Origin: an uncultured Duodenibacillus sp.
GTDB lineage: Bacteria; Pseudomonadota; Gammaproteobacteria; Burkholderiales; Burkholderiaceae_F
Assembly: GCA_944390745.1 (NCBI GenBank)
Contig: CALXQK010000009.1
Location: 1-64,000, forward strand
Reading direction: 5' to 3'
DNA: 64,000 nucleotides
The number at the start of each line of letters is the position of its first letter. Position 1 is the stretch's first letter. A model generated the notes under the pieces. It searched no databases. It was not told the origin of the DNA and saw only the letters and a program-made list of their open reading frames with translations. Made by a program: the position numbers and the translations under genes. Shown here one piece after another: positions 53,660-63,979 of the stretch.

Positions 53660-55932
53660 GACCGCCTCCTGTGAGCGTCGCCCCGGGGGCCTGCGCCGAT
53701 GCCGCGGCGCTGCGCGCGACGGCTCGCCGTGACGCGCACGCGCCAGACGAATGCCGCAAGCAGCGCCAGAGCCGCAGCCGCTGGCCAGACGAGCGGGGCG
53801 TTCCACTCGCTGATCTTCTCCATGCGCTCGGCGGCGTCGATGCGCATGTACTGCACGTTGTAGCGAATCATCTGCGTGGGCTTGGCGTTCTTCACCCAGT
53901 GCTGCAGCGCCGCCACCGAGGTCGGGTAGTAGCCGAAGGACCACGGGGCGTCCTGCTGCACGATGCGGGTCATCTCATCGATTAGACGCGCCTTCTCGGG
54001 CGTGTTCTCCAGATCCTTCATGCGCTCAAAGCGCCTGTCGAACTCGGGGTTGGCGTAGTTGCTGGCGTTTTCGCCCCCGCTTGAGGACGCCTTGCTGTTG
54101 GGCCCGTAGAGCAGCGTAAAGAAGTTTTCCGCATCCGGATAGTCCGCAAGCCACCCCCACAGGTAGATCTGCGCCGAGCCCTTGAGCATCTTTTCCTGAA
54201 AGCGGTTGTAGTCGGTGGCGCGCACCTCGAGCTGGATGCCGAGCTTGGCAAACTGCTTGGCCACCCACTCGAGATAGGCCTTGGAGCCCGCCGCGGCGCT
54301 CTGCCAGTCGAAGTTGAGCACCAGCGGCCGCCCCGTGGCCGCATCCCGCCCGTCGGGATAGCCGGCAAGCTCCATGAGCCTTCTGGCCTCCTCGATCGAG
54401 CGGCGCACGATGCGCCCGGAGGCGTCCTTTTTGTAGACGACCGGATTGAACGCCTCGGGGCCGTCCTCACGCCAGCCGAAGAGTCCCGGCGGCAGCGGCC
54501 CGTGCGCCGCACGCCCCTGGCCCTTGGAGAAGATGGCGATTTCCTCCTCCCAGTCAAGGGCGATGCTGATGGCCTGGCGCAGCAGCCGGTTGCGGCGGGC
54601 CTGCTCGGGCGTGGAGCCGGCGCCCACGACGGGATCAAGCCAGTTGAAGCCGATGTAGGAGATGCTCGCCTCAATTGTGGAGGGAAACTGCAGCCGGCGG
54701 CCGCGGTAGAGCTTTTCCTTCTCCGGGTCATCGCCCATGGCGACCAGATAGCCCTGCCCCACGTCAAGGCGGGTGATCTGCGGGCTGTCGTAGTAGCCCT
54801 GCAGAAACTTGGTCGTGGTGGGCACGGCCTCCTTTTCCATCGTCATCACAATCCGATCGACAAAGGGCGTGGGCTTGCCGCAGTCGGCAAGCATCCCGTT
54901 CTTCTCATCCTCGGGCATGCCCTCGCACGGATAGGGCTCAAAGCGATAGTTGGGGTTGCGCTGCAGCACATGCTCGCGGTTGGCAAGCGACTTCACGAGC
55001 ATGAAGGGACCCGCGCCCACAGGCCAGGTCGCAAGCGAAATGTTGTTCTCCCTGAACCCCGGGTTGTGATAGAAGCGCTCGGCCTCCCAGGGCACGGGGG
55101 CAAAGAAGCTCATCGTGAGCCAGTTGGAAAACTGCGCGTACTTGCCCTTGACGGTGATTTCAAGCGTGTAGCGATCCAGCGCCCGCACGCCCGAGACGGG
55201 CGTCTCGCGCAGGTCAAGCCAGCGCGCGTCGCCCGCCTCGCGCATGGCGCGCACCTTCTGCTGCAGCGTTTGAGCCAGCACGTCGAGCCCCTCGATGTGC
55301 GTCTGCATGGCGCTCAAGACGGGACTCACCACCAGCGGCGAGGCAATGCGCTTGATGCCGTAGACGAAGTCCTCGGCCGTCACCTCGCGGATGCCGCGCT
55401 CGGGCAGATCGAGGGGCGACTTCAAGGCCGCGGCCTTCTCTGGCGGCAGGTCGTGATAGAGGTAGCCGCCCGCGGCATCCCGGGCAAATGCCGGATGCGG
55501 GGCAAAGCGCATGCCCTGTTTGATGGCGATGCGATAGACCGAGCGGGCGATCTCGGAGGCGGGCGCATCAGCGGAGAGCTCGCGCCCCTCACGGTCGTAG
55601 TAGACGGGCGCGGCCACCTCGCGCGCCGCCCGCGGCACCAGTTCATAGGGACGCTTGAGATAGTGGTAGCCGTAGAGCATCTCATAGGCCCCGTAGACGT
55701 AGATCGTCTCGTCGGACGAATACGAGGCCTGGGGGTCGAGCGTACGCGGGCTTCTTCCCGAAAAGCTTGAAAAAAGCGTGTTGCCCGCGTACTCATCCAG
55801 CGCGCGGGGTGCGTTCACGGGCCGCGAGCAGCCCGCAAGGAGTGCGAGCACGGCGGCCGCGGCGCACAAGGCGCGCAGCCGCCCCGCCCAGCGGGCTGCC
55901 GATCGTCTGGAAACGTCAACCGTAAACGCCAT
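53656..55932 (-). CDS. yejA: peptide-binding lipoprotein of the importer (YejA/family 5), with C-terminal membrane helix
   Basis: This 758-residue family 5 solute-binding protein is unusually long (500-620 is typical). The N-terminal signal ends in a lipobox (LALLAGCSRP), so the mature protein is lipid-anchored. The binding domain has SSDETIYVYGAYEMLYGYHY near 92 and FNWQSAA-like sequence (LNFDWQSAAAGSKAYLEW) near 550. After the normal domain end comes a hydrophobic helix near 707-727 (WPAAAALALLAAFVWRV) followed by a very basic tail. The protein would therefore be tethered to the inner membrane at both ends. It is first in the operon binding protein-yejB-yejE-yejF. The yejA name is by position and family only. 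The start at 55932 places the signal correctly but has no clear Shine-Dalgarno. Confidence 0.82.
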   Translation of the reverse strand: MAFTVDVSRRSAARWAGRLRALCAAAAVLALLAGCSRPVNAPRALDEYAGNTLFSSFSGRSPRTLDPQASYSSDETIYVYGAYEMLYGYHYLKRPYELVPRAAREVAAPVYYDREGRELSADAPASEIARSVYRIAIKQGMRFAPHPAFARDAAGGYLYHDLPPEKAAALKSPLDLPERGIREVTAEDFVYGIKRIASPLVVSPVLSAMQTHIEGLDVLAQTLQQKVRAMREAGDARWLDLRETPVSGVRALDRYTLEITVKGKYAQFSNWLTMSFFAPVPWEAERFYHNPGFRENNISLATWPVGAGPFMLVKSLANREHVLQRNPNYRFEPYPCEGMPEDEKNGMLADCGKPTPFVDRIVMTMEKEAVPTTTKFLQGYYDSPQITRLDVGQGYLVAMGDDPEKEKLYRGRRLQFPSTIEASISYIGFNWLDPVVGAGSTPEQARRNRLLRQAISIALDWEEEIAIFSKGQGRAAHGPLPPGLFGWREDGPEAFNPVVYKKDASGRIVRRSIEEARRLMELAGYPDGRDAATGRPLVLNFDWQSAAAGSKAYLEWVAKQFAKLGIQLEVRATDYNRFQEKMLKGSAQIYLWGWLADYPDAENFFTLLYGPNSKASSSGGENASNYANPEFDRRFERMKDLENTPEKARLIDEMTRIVQQDAPWSFGYYPTSVAALQHWVKNAKPTQMIRYNVQYMRIDAAERMEKISEWNAPLVWPAAAALALLAAFVWRVRVTASRRAQRRGIGAGPRGDAHRRRS

Positions 55933-56354
55933 GAAGACTTGCAAAAGGAGGAAAAAGTGTTGAAAGGCCGCCAAGGGAGAAAAAGAATCCCCGGCAGGGC
56001 CGCCCTGAGGGCAGCGGCCGCCGTGCTTGATTTTAGGGAAGTCTTCCCGGAGCTCCGGCCGCAGGCCCGTGCAAAATTTGCGCCTGCAGTGCGCCGTACG
56101 GCCGCTCTCCAATATACTTTCGATTCTGCGGCAGTGCGCGCCCGCCCTCTTTTCAGAAAGTCGCGCCCCGGACCGCGTCCAGGCTTCGAGCGCTTCCTCT
56201 CATGCGCCCGGACGCTCCGGACGCCGGGCCCTTCGCGGCCCGTCGCTTTTTCGCTTTTGCGGGTGCGGATTCTTTTTTCGCCCCCTTTTTTGCGCCGTCG
56301 GAGGCGCTGCACCAAAGCACGGCTCCCCTGACAAACGCCTCCCGGACGACAGTC
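55933..56354. other. 422-base divergent intergenic region between the yej-like operon and ybgC
   Basis: No gene is visible. A TATACT box at 56113-56118 (plus strand) could drive ybgC-tolQRA, leaving a leader of about 230 bases, but it has no good -35. A GGCCGC/GCGGCC hairpin (about 56000-56025) sits on the yej side. The right end is T/C-rich. Plus-strand frames open through 56202-56354 continue into ybgC but lack coding character upstream of 56355. Confidence 0.45.
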
Positions 56355-56792
56355 ATGCAAGGTCCTGAAGACAAAATTTTTCGCATTCCCGTCCGCATCT
56401 ATTGGGAAGACACCGATGCGGGCGGCATCGTCTACCACGCAAACTATCTGCGCTTCATGGAGCGGGCGCGCTCGGAGATGCTGCGCGCGCTCGGCTTTGA
56501 GCAAAACAGCATGCGCCTTTCGGGCGGTCCCCTCATCGTCGTCAGCAAGCTTGAGATCGCCTATCGACGGCCGGCAAGACTCGACGATCTGCTGACCGTT
56601 GAAACGCGCATCACCTCGCTGCGGCGCGCAAGCATCGTCTTTGACCAGACCATCCGCCGCTCGGGCGAGGTGATTGCAGAGGCGCGCGTGCGCTGCGCAA
56701 GCGTCGACCCTGCGCGCGGCGTGCCCGTGGAAATTCCGGCGCCCGTTCGCGAGGCGCTTGAAAGGCGCCTCGCGGACCAGTCATGCGGCTAG
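56355..56792 (+). CDS. ybgC: acyl-CoA thioesterase YbgC (Tol-Pal cluster)
   Basis: The product is 145 residues, the usual length. The hot-dog-fold signature YWEDTDAGGIVYHANYLRF near 16-34 includes the catalytic Asp and the HANYL loop of 4-hydroxybenzoyl-CoA-type thioesterases. YbgC associates with phospholipid-synthesis enzymes at the inner membrane and is nearly always first in the tol operon, as here. The start at 56355 gives the family N-terminus; tolQ follows 68 bases later. Confidence 0.93.
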   Translation: MQGPEDKIFRIPVRIYWEDTDAGGIVYHANYLRFMERARSEMLRALGFEQNSMRLSGGPLIVVSKLEIAYRRPARLDDLLTVETRITSLRRASIVFDQTIRRSGEVIAEARVRCASVDPARGVPVEIPAPVREALERRLADQSCG

Positions 56793-56860
56793 CCCCCGGC
56801 CGGCGCAGTCCAACCGATTTTTCTGAACTCTCCTAGCGTCTCTTGATTTTTTTCGCTGAC

Positions 56861-57526
56861 ATGAACACCACCGCCGATCTTTCCATCATCACGCTTGTCA
56901 TGAACGCCTCGATCGTGGTCAAGTGCGTTCTTGCCATCCTCGTGGCCGCCTCGCTTGCCAGCTGGGCGACGATCTTCTCCAAGGGACTCGTCCTCTCGCG
57001 GGCCGTCCGCCAGGCTGATGACTTTGAAAAGCGCTTCTGGTCCGGGGCCGATCTTGCCAAGCTCTATGAGACGGCCACCACGCGTCAGGACCGCACCGGC
57101 GCCGAGGAGCGCATTTTTGCCGCGGGCATGACGGAATTTCTCAAGCGCACCGGACGCCATGACGACGACGCCCTTTCCGGCGTGCGCCGCAGCATGAGCG
57201 CGTCATTTCAGCGCGAGCTCGACGATCTCGAGCGCGGTCTGCCGATGCTGGCCTCCATCGGATCGGTCTCGCCCTACATCGGCCTTTTCGGCACGGTCTG
57301 GGGCATCATGAACGCCTTCACCGGCCTGTCCAGCCTTGAGAACGTCTCGCTTGCCGTTGTGGCCCCGGGCATTGCCGAGGCGCTCGTTGCCACCGCCATC
57401 GGTCTTTTCGCAGCCATTCCGGCCACCGCCGCCTACAACTACTTTGCCAACCGCCTCGAGCGCATCAGCAACCGCTTTGACAGCTTCAGCGAGGAATTCC
57501 TCAACATCCTCGCCCGCCAGCGCTAG
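56861..57526 (+). CDS. tolQ: Tol-Pal system proton-channel subunit TolQ
   Basis: The protein is 221 residues with three membrane helices: near 10-32, the conserved [20 protein letters not shown] near 130-149, and [20 protein letters not shown] near 165-185. It belongs to the ExbB/TolQ/MotA family; position before tolR and tolA marks it as TolQ. It powers outer-membrane constriction at division. ATG 56861 is used rather than TTG 56843. Confidence 0.94.
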   Translation: MNTTADLSIITLVMNASIVVKCVLAILVAASLASWATIFSKGLVLSRAVRQADDFEKRFWSGADLAKLYETATTRQDRTGAEERIFAAGMTEFLKRTGRHDDDALSGVRRSMSASFQRELDDLERGLPMLASIGSVSPYIGLFGTVWGIMNAFTGLSSLENVSLAVVAPGIAEALVATAIGLFAAIPATAAYNYFANRLERISNRFDSFSEEFLNILARQR

Positions 57527-57550
57527 TCCTCTGCACAGGGAGTCAACGCT

Positions 57551-57976
57551 ATGGGACTGCGTCAATCCAACCGCGGCCGCCGCCGCATGATGAGCGACAT
57601 GAACGTCGTGCCCTACATCGACGTCATGCTCGTGCTCGTGGTGATCCTGATGGTGGCCGCGCCGTTCGTGAACCCGTCGGTCGTCAACCTGCCCTCGGTG
57701 CACAAGGCCGGCAAGGAGCCGCCGGAGAACGTGCAGATCGTGGTGCACGCCGACAGCCGCATTTCAATCAAGACCAAGGACGGACTTCGCCCGGTGGACT
57801 TCGCCACGCTCGTCAACAACGTGCGTGCGGCGCAGGCCGGTCTTGCCACCCCCGTGGTCATCGCCGCCGACAAGGACGTGCGCTACGAGCAGGTCGTCAA
57901 CGTGATGAAGACGCTGCAGGAGGCGAAGATCGAACGCGTGGGTCTGGCGCTTCAAATCGAAGCCGCGCGGCGCTGA
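57551..57976 (+). CDS. tolR: Tol-Pal system protein TolR
   Basis: The protein is 141 residues with a single N-terminal helix containing the proton-pathway aspartate (VVPYIDVMLVLVVILMVAAPF), then a periplasmic domain ending VGLALQIEAARR. It pairs with TolQ and is homologous to the exbD copy near 22 kb. GGGAG lies ahead of the ATG. It starts 24 bases after tolQ and ends 18 bases before tolA. Confidence 0.94.
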   Translation: MGLRQSNRGRRRMMSDMNVVPYIDVMLVLVVILMVAAPFVNPSVVNLPSVHKAGKEPPENVQIVVHADSRISIKTKDGLRPVDFATLVNNVRAAQAGLATPVVIAADKDVRYEQVVNVMKTLQEAKIERVGLALQIEAARR

Positions 57977-57994
57977 TGCAGGGGATCCGCACTC

Positions 57995-59071
57995 ATGACC
58001 GACCCCCGTCGAGAGCACATCAGCAATCAGAAGGGCTACGACCTGCCCCTCGGCTTCATCGCGGCCGTCGCCGTGCACGCCCTGCTGTTTGTCGGAATTA
58101 CCGTCGTCTTTCAGTGGCGCACGGAGCCCGAGACGTTCTACGCAGAGCTCTGGTCGCCTGAGGACGCCTCGGGCGAAAGCATTGACGGCACCGCAAGCGA
58201 GCTGCCCGAGCCTGAGCAGGAGTCCCAGGCGCCGCAGGAGACCAAGCCCGAACCGGAGCCTGAACCAGAGCCCGAGCCCGCGCCTGAACCCGCTCCGCCC
58301 GAACCCTCGCCCGAGGAGCTTGCCCGCACCCAGGCCGAGCAGGAACGCCTCGCCGAGGAGGCTCGCCAGGCCGAGGAAGCCCGAAAGGCTGAGGAGGCTC
58401 GTCAGGCTGAAGAAGCCCGAAAGGCCGAGGAGGCCCGTCTGGCTGAAGAGGCCCGAAAGGCCGAGGAGGCCCGTCTGGCTGAAGAAGCCCGCAAGGCCGA
58501 GGAAGCCCGCATTGCCGAAGAAAAGCGCAAGGCCGAGGAAGCCCGTATTGCCGAGGAAAAGCGCAAGGCTGAGGAAGCTCGAAAGGCTGAGGAGGCCCGT
58601 CAGAAGCGCCTGGCAGAGCAGCGCCGCGCCGAACAGCGCCGCATCGCCGAGCAGCTGCGCCGCGAGGAACTCGCGCGCATCACCGGCGCGCCCCAGGCGC
58701 AGGCCAACCGCGCCGGAAAGACCACCGGCTCGCCTGAAACGCGTCGGCGCAACGTCACCGGCACGGCCTCGGTGCACTTTGCCGCCTCAGTCATCAACTG
58801 CATCCGTCCGCACATCATCTATACGGTGCCCGCGGGCGTGCAGCGCGGACAGCACCAGGCGGTCTATTCGCTTCGTCTGCTGCCGAACGGCGAGCATGCC
58901 TCATCGCCGAAGCAGATCCAGAGCTCGGGGCTTGCGGCCTACGACCAGGCCGTCGAGCGCGCCATCCTCAAGTGCGATCCGGTGCCGCGCCCGGCAGACA
59001 TGAGTCCCTCGGAGATGCCTCGCGAACTAAGGCTCACCTTCGATCCGGTTGAGGACAACAACAATAAGTAG
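57995..59071 (+). CDS. tolA: Tol-Pal system protein TolA
   Basis: The protein is 358 residues. One N-terminal membrane helix (LGFIAAVAVHALLFVGITVV) is followed by a Glu-Pro stretch (about 70-108). A long charged helical region of repeated EEARKAEEAR-type units spans about 110-225, and a globular C-terminal domain (about 245-350) carries two cysteines (NCIRPHI, LKCDPVP). TolA spans the periplasm to reach Pal/TolB. The gene is followed by a terminator and a convergent gene; tolB and pal, which normally come next, are absent here. The repetitive DNA (about 58320-58620) is prone to length variation. Confidence 0.94.
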   Translation: MTDPRREHISNQKGYDLPLGFIAAVAVHALLFVGITVVFQWRTEPETFYAELWSPEDASGESIDGTASELPEPEQESQAPQETKPEPEPEPEPEPAPEPAPPEPSPEELARTQAEQERLAEEARQAEEARKAEEARQAEEARKAEEARLAEEARKAEEARLAEEARKAEEARIAEEKRKAEEARIAEEKRKAEEARKAEEARQKRLAEQRRAEQRRIAEQLRREELARITGAPQAQANRAGKTTGSPETRRRNVTGTASVHFAASVINCIRPHIIYTVPAGVQRGQHQAVYSLRLLPNGEHASSPKQIQSSGLAAYDQAVERAILKCDPVPRPADMSPSEMPRELRLTFDPVEDNNNK

Positions 59072-59086
59072 ACGCTCTCAGGACGC

Positions 59087-59155
59087 ATGCAGGAACGCCG
59101 CGGGCGCGCACTCCGGTCGGATCGGAGTCAGCGCCGGCGGCGTTTCTGCATTTTC
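59087..59155. terminator. bidirectional terminator after tolA
   Basis: ATGCAG-AACGCCGC pairs with GCGGCGTTTCTGCAT, with inner ACTCCG/CGGAGT pairing. tolA and the small membrane-protein gene converge here. Confidence 0.65.
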
Positions 59156-59169
59156 CAGGGGCTTTCGCC

Positions 59170-59634
59170 TCAGGGACTGGGAACGCTGTCGACGACTTCC
59201 AGCCAGCGCCGGAGCCCCTCTGCATCCCTGGAAAGCTCCCTGAGGTCGTCGATGCGCACGAAGTCCTCGTCTCCGCCGGCAAGCCTGACCGTCTTCGAGC
59301 GGGGAACCTCGACGCCGAACGTCTTCCTGAGTCCCTCGGCCTCGGCGTAGCGCACGCCGTCCTTCTGCACAAGCCTCGCCGCCGCGTCGCCGGCTGCGAT
59401 GTCGTCGTCGATCTCCACGAGCGCCGGGTCGCGGCGGGTCTTGAGCCAGACCCACAGCAAGGGCCAGGCGGCAAACATCAGCCAGAAGGGGGCGGTGAAG
59501 ATCCAGGCAAAGACGCCGCTGCCGCCCTCGGTGTCCTCAAATAGAAAAATCGACCCAAAAATGCCCCAGGCAAGCCATGCCAGCCAGGCCGTGCGCGACT
59601 TTGAGCGGCTCAGCTTCTGTTTGCGGCGCGTCAT
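59170..59634 (-). CDS. small membrane protein of unknown function
   Basis: The protein is 154 residues. A strongly basic N-terminus (TRRKQKLSRSKSRT) is followed by two hydrophobic helices (AWLAWLAWGIFGSIFLF and a second near 43-64). A soluble acidic domain of about 85 residues follows (DPALVEIDDDIAAGDAAARL to the end). I do not recognise the family. The ATG overlaps the stop of the radical SAM gene (ATGA), so it is translated with it. Confidence 0.7.
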   Translation of the reverse strand: MTRRKQKLSRSKSRTAWLAWLAWGIFGSIFLFEDTEGGSGVFAWIFTAPFWLMFAAWPLLWVWLKTRRDPALVEIDDDIAAGDAAARLVQKDGVRYAEAEGLRKTFGVEVPRSKTVRLAGGDEDFVRIDDLRELSRDAEGLRRWLEVVDSVPSP

Positions 59635-60695
59635 GATGCCCCTCCCCCGATGTCTGCCCTTTTGTCTGTTCTGCCAAAGCGCACGCCTGCCTGCGCCAGC
59701 CTGCGGGCACGCAGCTGACCGCAGCCGCCTTCAATATCCTGCGCGGCGCTCTCGCGGATGGTGGCGACGATTCTGCGCCGCCGAAGAATCGTGATGAGAT
59801 CCTCCATGTGCTGCCGCGCGGGCCGCGCGTAGGGCGAGCCCTCAACGGGGTTGACCGCAATGAAGTTCACCATGGCCAGCCGCCCCTCAAGAAGCTCGGC
59901 AAGCCGCTCGACCTCCGCCTCGGAATCATTGACGCCCGCCATCAGCGTCCATTCAATCTGCGCCGGGTACTTGCTCATGGCCGCATACTCCGTCGTCTGC
60001 CGCAGGAGCTCCTCAACGCTGATGGGCCGCGCGTTGGGCAAAAGCGTCCTTCGCTTTTGATTGTCGGTGGTGTGCAGCGACAGCGCCAGAGCCGGCTTGA
60101 CGCGCGCCGTGCGCAGCGCCTCAAAAAGCCGCTCGTCGCCCACCGTGGAGACCACAAGCTGCTTGTGCTGAAACTGTCCGACGTCAGCGAGAAACTCCAC
60201 GGCCTGCATCACCGCCCGCAGATTGTGGCTCGGCTCCCCCATGCCCATGAAGACCACCTTCTTCAGGCCGGGGCGCACGCGGCGCGCGGCGACGACCTGG
60301 GCGACGATCTCGGCGCTTGAAAGCTGCCGCACCAGACCGCCGCGTCCGGTCATGCAGAACACGCACCCGACCGCGCAGCCGACCTGCGTGGAAACGCAGA
60401 CCGCATCGCGCGGCAGCAGCACGGCCTCGACGCACTCGCCGTCGGCAAGGTGCACGAGCAGCTTGCCGGAATCGGCCTGGCGGCTTTCCTGGTGCTCAAA
60501 GCGCACCAGCGACTCCAGACGCGCACGGATGTGCGCGAGCTGCGCCTGCAGCTGCGCCGGGTAGTTCCAGCTTTGGGGCGGCACCCAGCCGCCCGTTCCA
60601 AACCACGCGCGCCAGATGCGGCGCACATGCTCGGGCTTGGCTCCGAGCGCAGTGAACTCCTCGACAAAATCGCTGATATCGGGCTCGCGCGCCAT
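59631..60695 (-). CDS. radical SAM methyltransferase of the RlmN/Cfr family
   Basis: The protein is 354 residues. The radical SAM cluster motif CAVGCVFC lies near 115-122, preceded by VCVSTQVG as in RlmN. FMGMGEPSHNL near 165, a GVNDSEAEVERLAEL segment near 265, and a C-terminal GGCGQL supply the methyl-carrying cysteine seen in RlmN/Cfr. These enzymes methylate adenine C2 or C8 of 23S rRNA (and tRNA for RlmN). The N-terminal domain is short and the post-cluster CMTGRGG differs from the usual CxTGxQG, so I stop at the family level. The ATG at 60695 opens MAREPDISDFVEEF. Confidence 0.8.
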   Translation of the reverse strand: MAREPDISDFVEEFTALGAKPEHVRRIWRAWFGTGGWVPPQSWNYPAQLQAQLAHIRARLESLVRFEHQESRQADSGKLLVHLADGECVEAVLLPRDAVCVSTQVGCAVGCVFCMTGRGGLVRQLSSAEIVAQVVAARRVRPGLKKVVFMGMGEPSHNLRAVMQAVEFLADVGQFQHKQLVVSTVGDERLFEALRTARVKPALALSLHTTDNQKRRTLLPNARPISVEELLRQTTEYAAMSKYPAQIEWTLMAGVNDSEAEVERLAELLEGRLAMVNFIAVNPVEGSPYARPARQHMEDLITILRRRRIVATIRESAAQDIEGGCGQLRARRLAQAGVRFGRTDKRADIGGGAS

Positions 60696-61088
60696 GAAAA
60701 AACTGCCTGAAAAAAGGGAATGTGAGGAAAAAATTAGAAAAATGAGACGGCCTGAGCAGGGAAAATGCCCGCGATTCAAAGCTCATGCGCACTTTATACT
60801 AAAGGCCTGCCTTGAGCCGGTTCACCCCTGGACGCGGCTTGAAGCAGAGCAGCCCCCAGGCATCGCGCCGCACCGTACGGCGGCCGGTCACAACAAAAAA
60901 AGGGCGCCGCCCCTGGATTTTCCAAAAAGCCGGCGGCCTCAGCGCCTGCAGTCCCCGTCAGAGACTGCGCCCCTGCTGAGGCTGCGCCTTCTTGAAACCC
61001 TGCGTCAAAAAGACGCGTCCCGCCCCGAGCGCGGGAGTTGTCTTTTGTTGAATCCGCGGCGCCTCTACAATCCAAGGACTCTGAATTC
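60696..61088. other. 393-base divergent intergenic region between the radical SAM gene and brnQ
   Basis: No gene is visible. On the plus strand a TATACT box (60795-60800) and a second -10-like TACAAT (61066-61071) could serve brnQ; neither has a strong -35. A GGGCGCCGCCC palindrome with an A7 run (about 60897-60914) would read as a weak minus-strand terminator. A short GCGTC/GACGC hairpin lies near 61008-61022. Confidence 0.4.
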
Positions 61089-62426
61089 ATGCAACAGACT
61101 GCCAGCAAAACCCGCTACATCCCCATTGGGCTGATGCTGTTTGCGCTCTTTTTCGGCGCGGGCAACCTGATCTTTCCTGCCTCCATGGGGCAAAACGCCG
61201 GCGCCAACGTCTGGTGGGCCGTCCTGGGCTTCTGCGTCACCGGCGTGGGCCTGCCGCTTCTGGCGGTGATGGCCGTTGCGCACTCCGGCAGCCGCAGTCT
61301 GGAACCCATCGCCTCGCGCGTGCACCCCTGGTTCGGCGTCTTCTACACCGTCATCTGCTACATGGCCATCGGTCCGTGCTTTGCCATTCCCCGCACGGGC
61401 ACCGTTGCCTTTGAAATCGCCGTCAATCCCTTCCTTCCCGCAGGGGCCGACGCCTCGGCGCTTCCCATCGCGCTTGCGGTCTTCTTTGCCGTCGCGCTCT
61501 GGTTTGCGGTCTCGCCCTCCAAGCTCGTCGACCGCATCGGCAAGGGCCTGACGCCGGCGCTTGTGCTCACGCTGGTGGTTTTCATCGTCCAGTCCTACAT
61601 CTCGCCCATGGGCGAGATGCCGCCCGCGGGCGAGGCCTACTCAACGCCCGGCAAGGCCGTCATCCAAGGCATTCTGGACGGCTACAACACGCTCGACGCC
61701 ATTGCCGCGCTCATCTTCGCCTCGCTTGTGATCGTCGCCGTCAACGACAACGGCATCACCGAGCCCTCAAAGGTTTCGGGCGAAGTCTTCAAGTCCGGCC
61801 TCATTGCCGGCGTTCTGCTTGCGCTCATCTACATCTTCATCGCCAAGGTGGGCGCCGAGAGCGTGGCCGCCATCGGCATGAAGGACACGGGCGCTCCGAT
61901 TCTTTCTGAAAGCGCCAAGATCTTCTTCGGCCAGGAGGGCGCGCTGCTTCTGGCGGCGATGGTGATCCTCGCATGCCTGACGACCGCCATCGGTCTGATC
62001 AGCTGCACGGCCTCGTACTTCCACGGACTCACCGGGAAGTTCTCGTACCGCGTCTGGGCGGTGATCTTCACGGTGGTGAGCTACCTGATCGGTCTCTTCG
62101 GCCTGAAGACCATCATCGTCTCGACCATCCCGGTGCTGATGTTCCTCTACCCGCTGTGCGTGGCGCTCGTGCTGCTGGTGTTCCTGCACAAGTCCTTCGG
62201 CGGCAGCCGCTGCGTCTACGCCTGGACGATCGGCCTGACGTTCATCATGGCAGCCATCAACGGCCTGGAGACGGCCAAGCTCTCCTCGCCCGCGCTCGAA
62301 GCCTTCCTCAAGAGCTGGGTGCCGCTGCACGGCTACGGTCTGGGCTGGATCTCGTTTGCCGTCGCTGGCTTTGTGATCGGCATGGCGCAAAAAGCGCTCA
62401 CGGGCTCCCGCGCACAGGCTTCCTGA
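61089..62426 (+). CDS. brnQ: branched-chain amino-acid:cation symporter (LIV-II, BrnQ)
   Basis: This 445-residue protein has about 12 membrane helices and the family opening (IPIGLMLFALFFGAGNLIFP). Further landmarks are GPCFAIPRTGTVAFEIAV near 99-116, LDGYNTLDAIAALIFASLV near 198 and NDNGITEPSKV. It imports leucine, isoleucine and valine with Na+ or H+. The ATG at 61089 has AAGGA about ten bases upstream. The gene is closed by a strong terminator shared with ntrC. Confidence 0.94.
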   Translation: MQQTASKTRYIPIGLMLFALFFGAGNLIFPASMGQNAGANVWWAVLGFCVTGVGLPLLAVMAVAHSGSRSLEPIASRVHPWFGVFYTVICYMAIGPCFAIPRTGTVAFEIAVNPFLPAGADASALPIALAVFFAVALWFAVSPSKLVDRIGKGLTPALVLTLVVFIVQSYISPMGEMPPAGEAYSTPGKAVIQGILDGYNTLDAIAALIFASLVIVAVNDNGITEPSKVSGEVFKSGLIAGVLLALIYIFIAKVGAESVAAIGMKDTGAPILSESAKIFFGQEGALLLAAMVILACLTTAIGLISCTASYFHGLTGKFSYRVWAVIFTVVSYLIGLFGLKTIIVSTIPVLMFLYPLCVALVLLVFLHKSFGGSRCVYAWTIGLTFIMAAINGLETAKLSSPALEAFLKSWVPLHGYGLGWISFAVAGFVIGMAQKALTGSRAQAS

Positions 62427-62450
62427 CAGAGCCGCCCGGCCTGCCGGGAC

Positions 62451-62512
62451 AAAAAAAGGAGGCGCTGCCCTGGCCGTCGCAGACGGCTGGCGCAGCGGCC
62501 TCCTTTTTTTTC
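62451..62512. terminator. bidirectional terminator between brnQ and ntrC
   Basis: AAAAAAAGGAGGC and GCCTCCTTTTTTTT arms, extended by GCTGC/GCAGC pairing, enclose a central hairpin. Long T runs occur in both directions, so it should be efficient both ways. Confidence 0.85.
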
Positions 62513-62551
62513 TATCCCTTCCCGGCTCCCGGACGGTCCTTTGCGGCGCTC

Positions 62552-63979
<1,428 letters not shown>

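Noticed and set aside
58320-58620. Regular short repeats that could suggest a CRISPR array
   Set aside because: The repeats are contiguous, in frame and encode the TolA helical domain; no unique spacers.
60890-61070. Possible 6S-like or other structured RNA on the minus strand (a GGGTTTCAAG stretch, hairpins and a U7 run)
   Set aside because: Only a short similarity to the 3' part of 6S RNA, no matching 5' strand, and no typical neighbour; the terminal hairpin stem is only about four pairs. Not enough to call.
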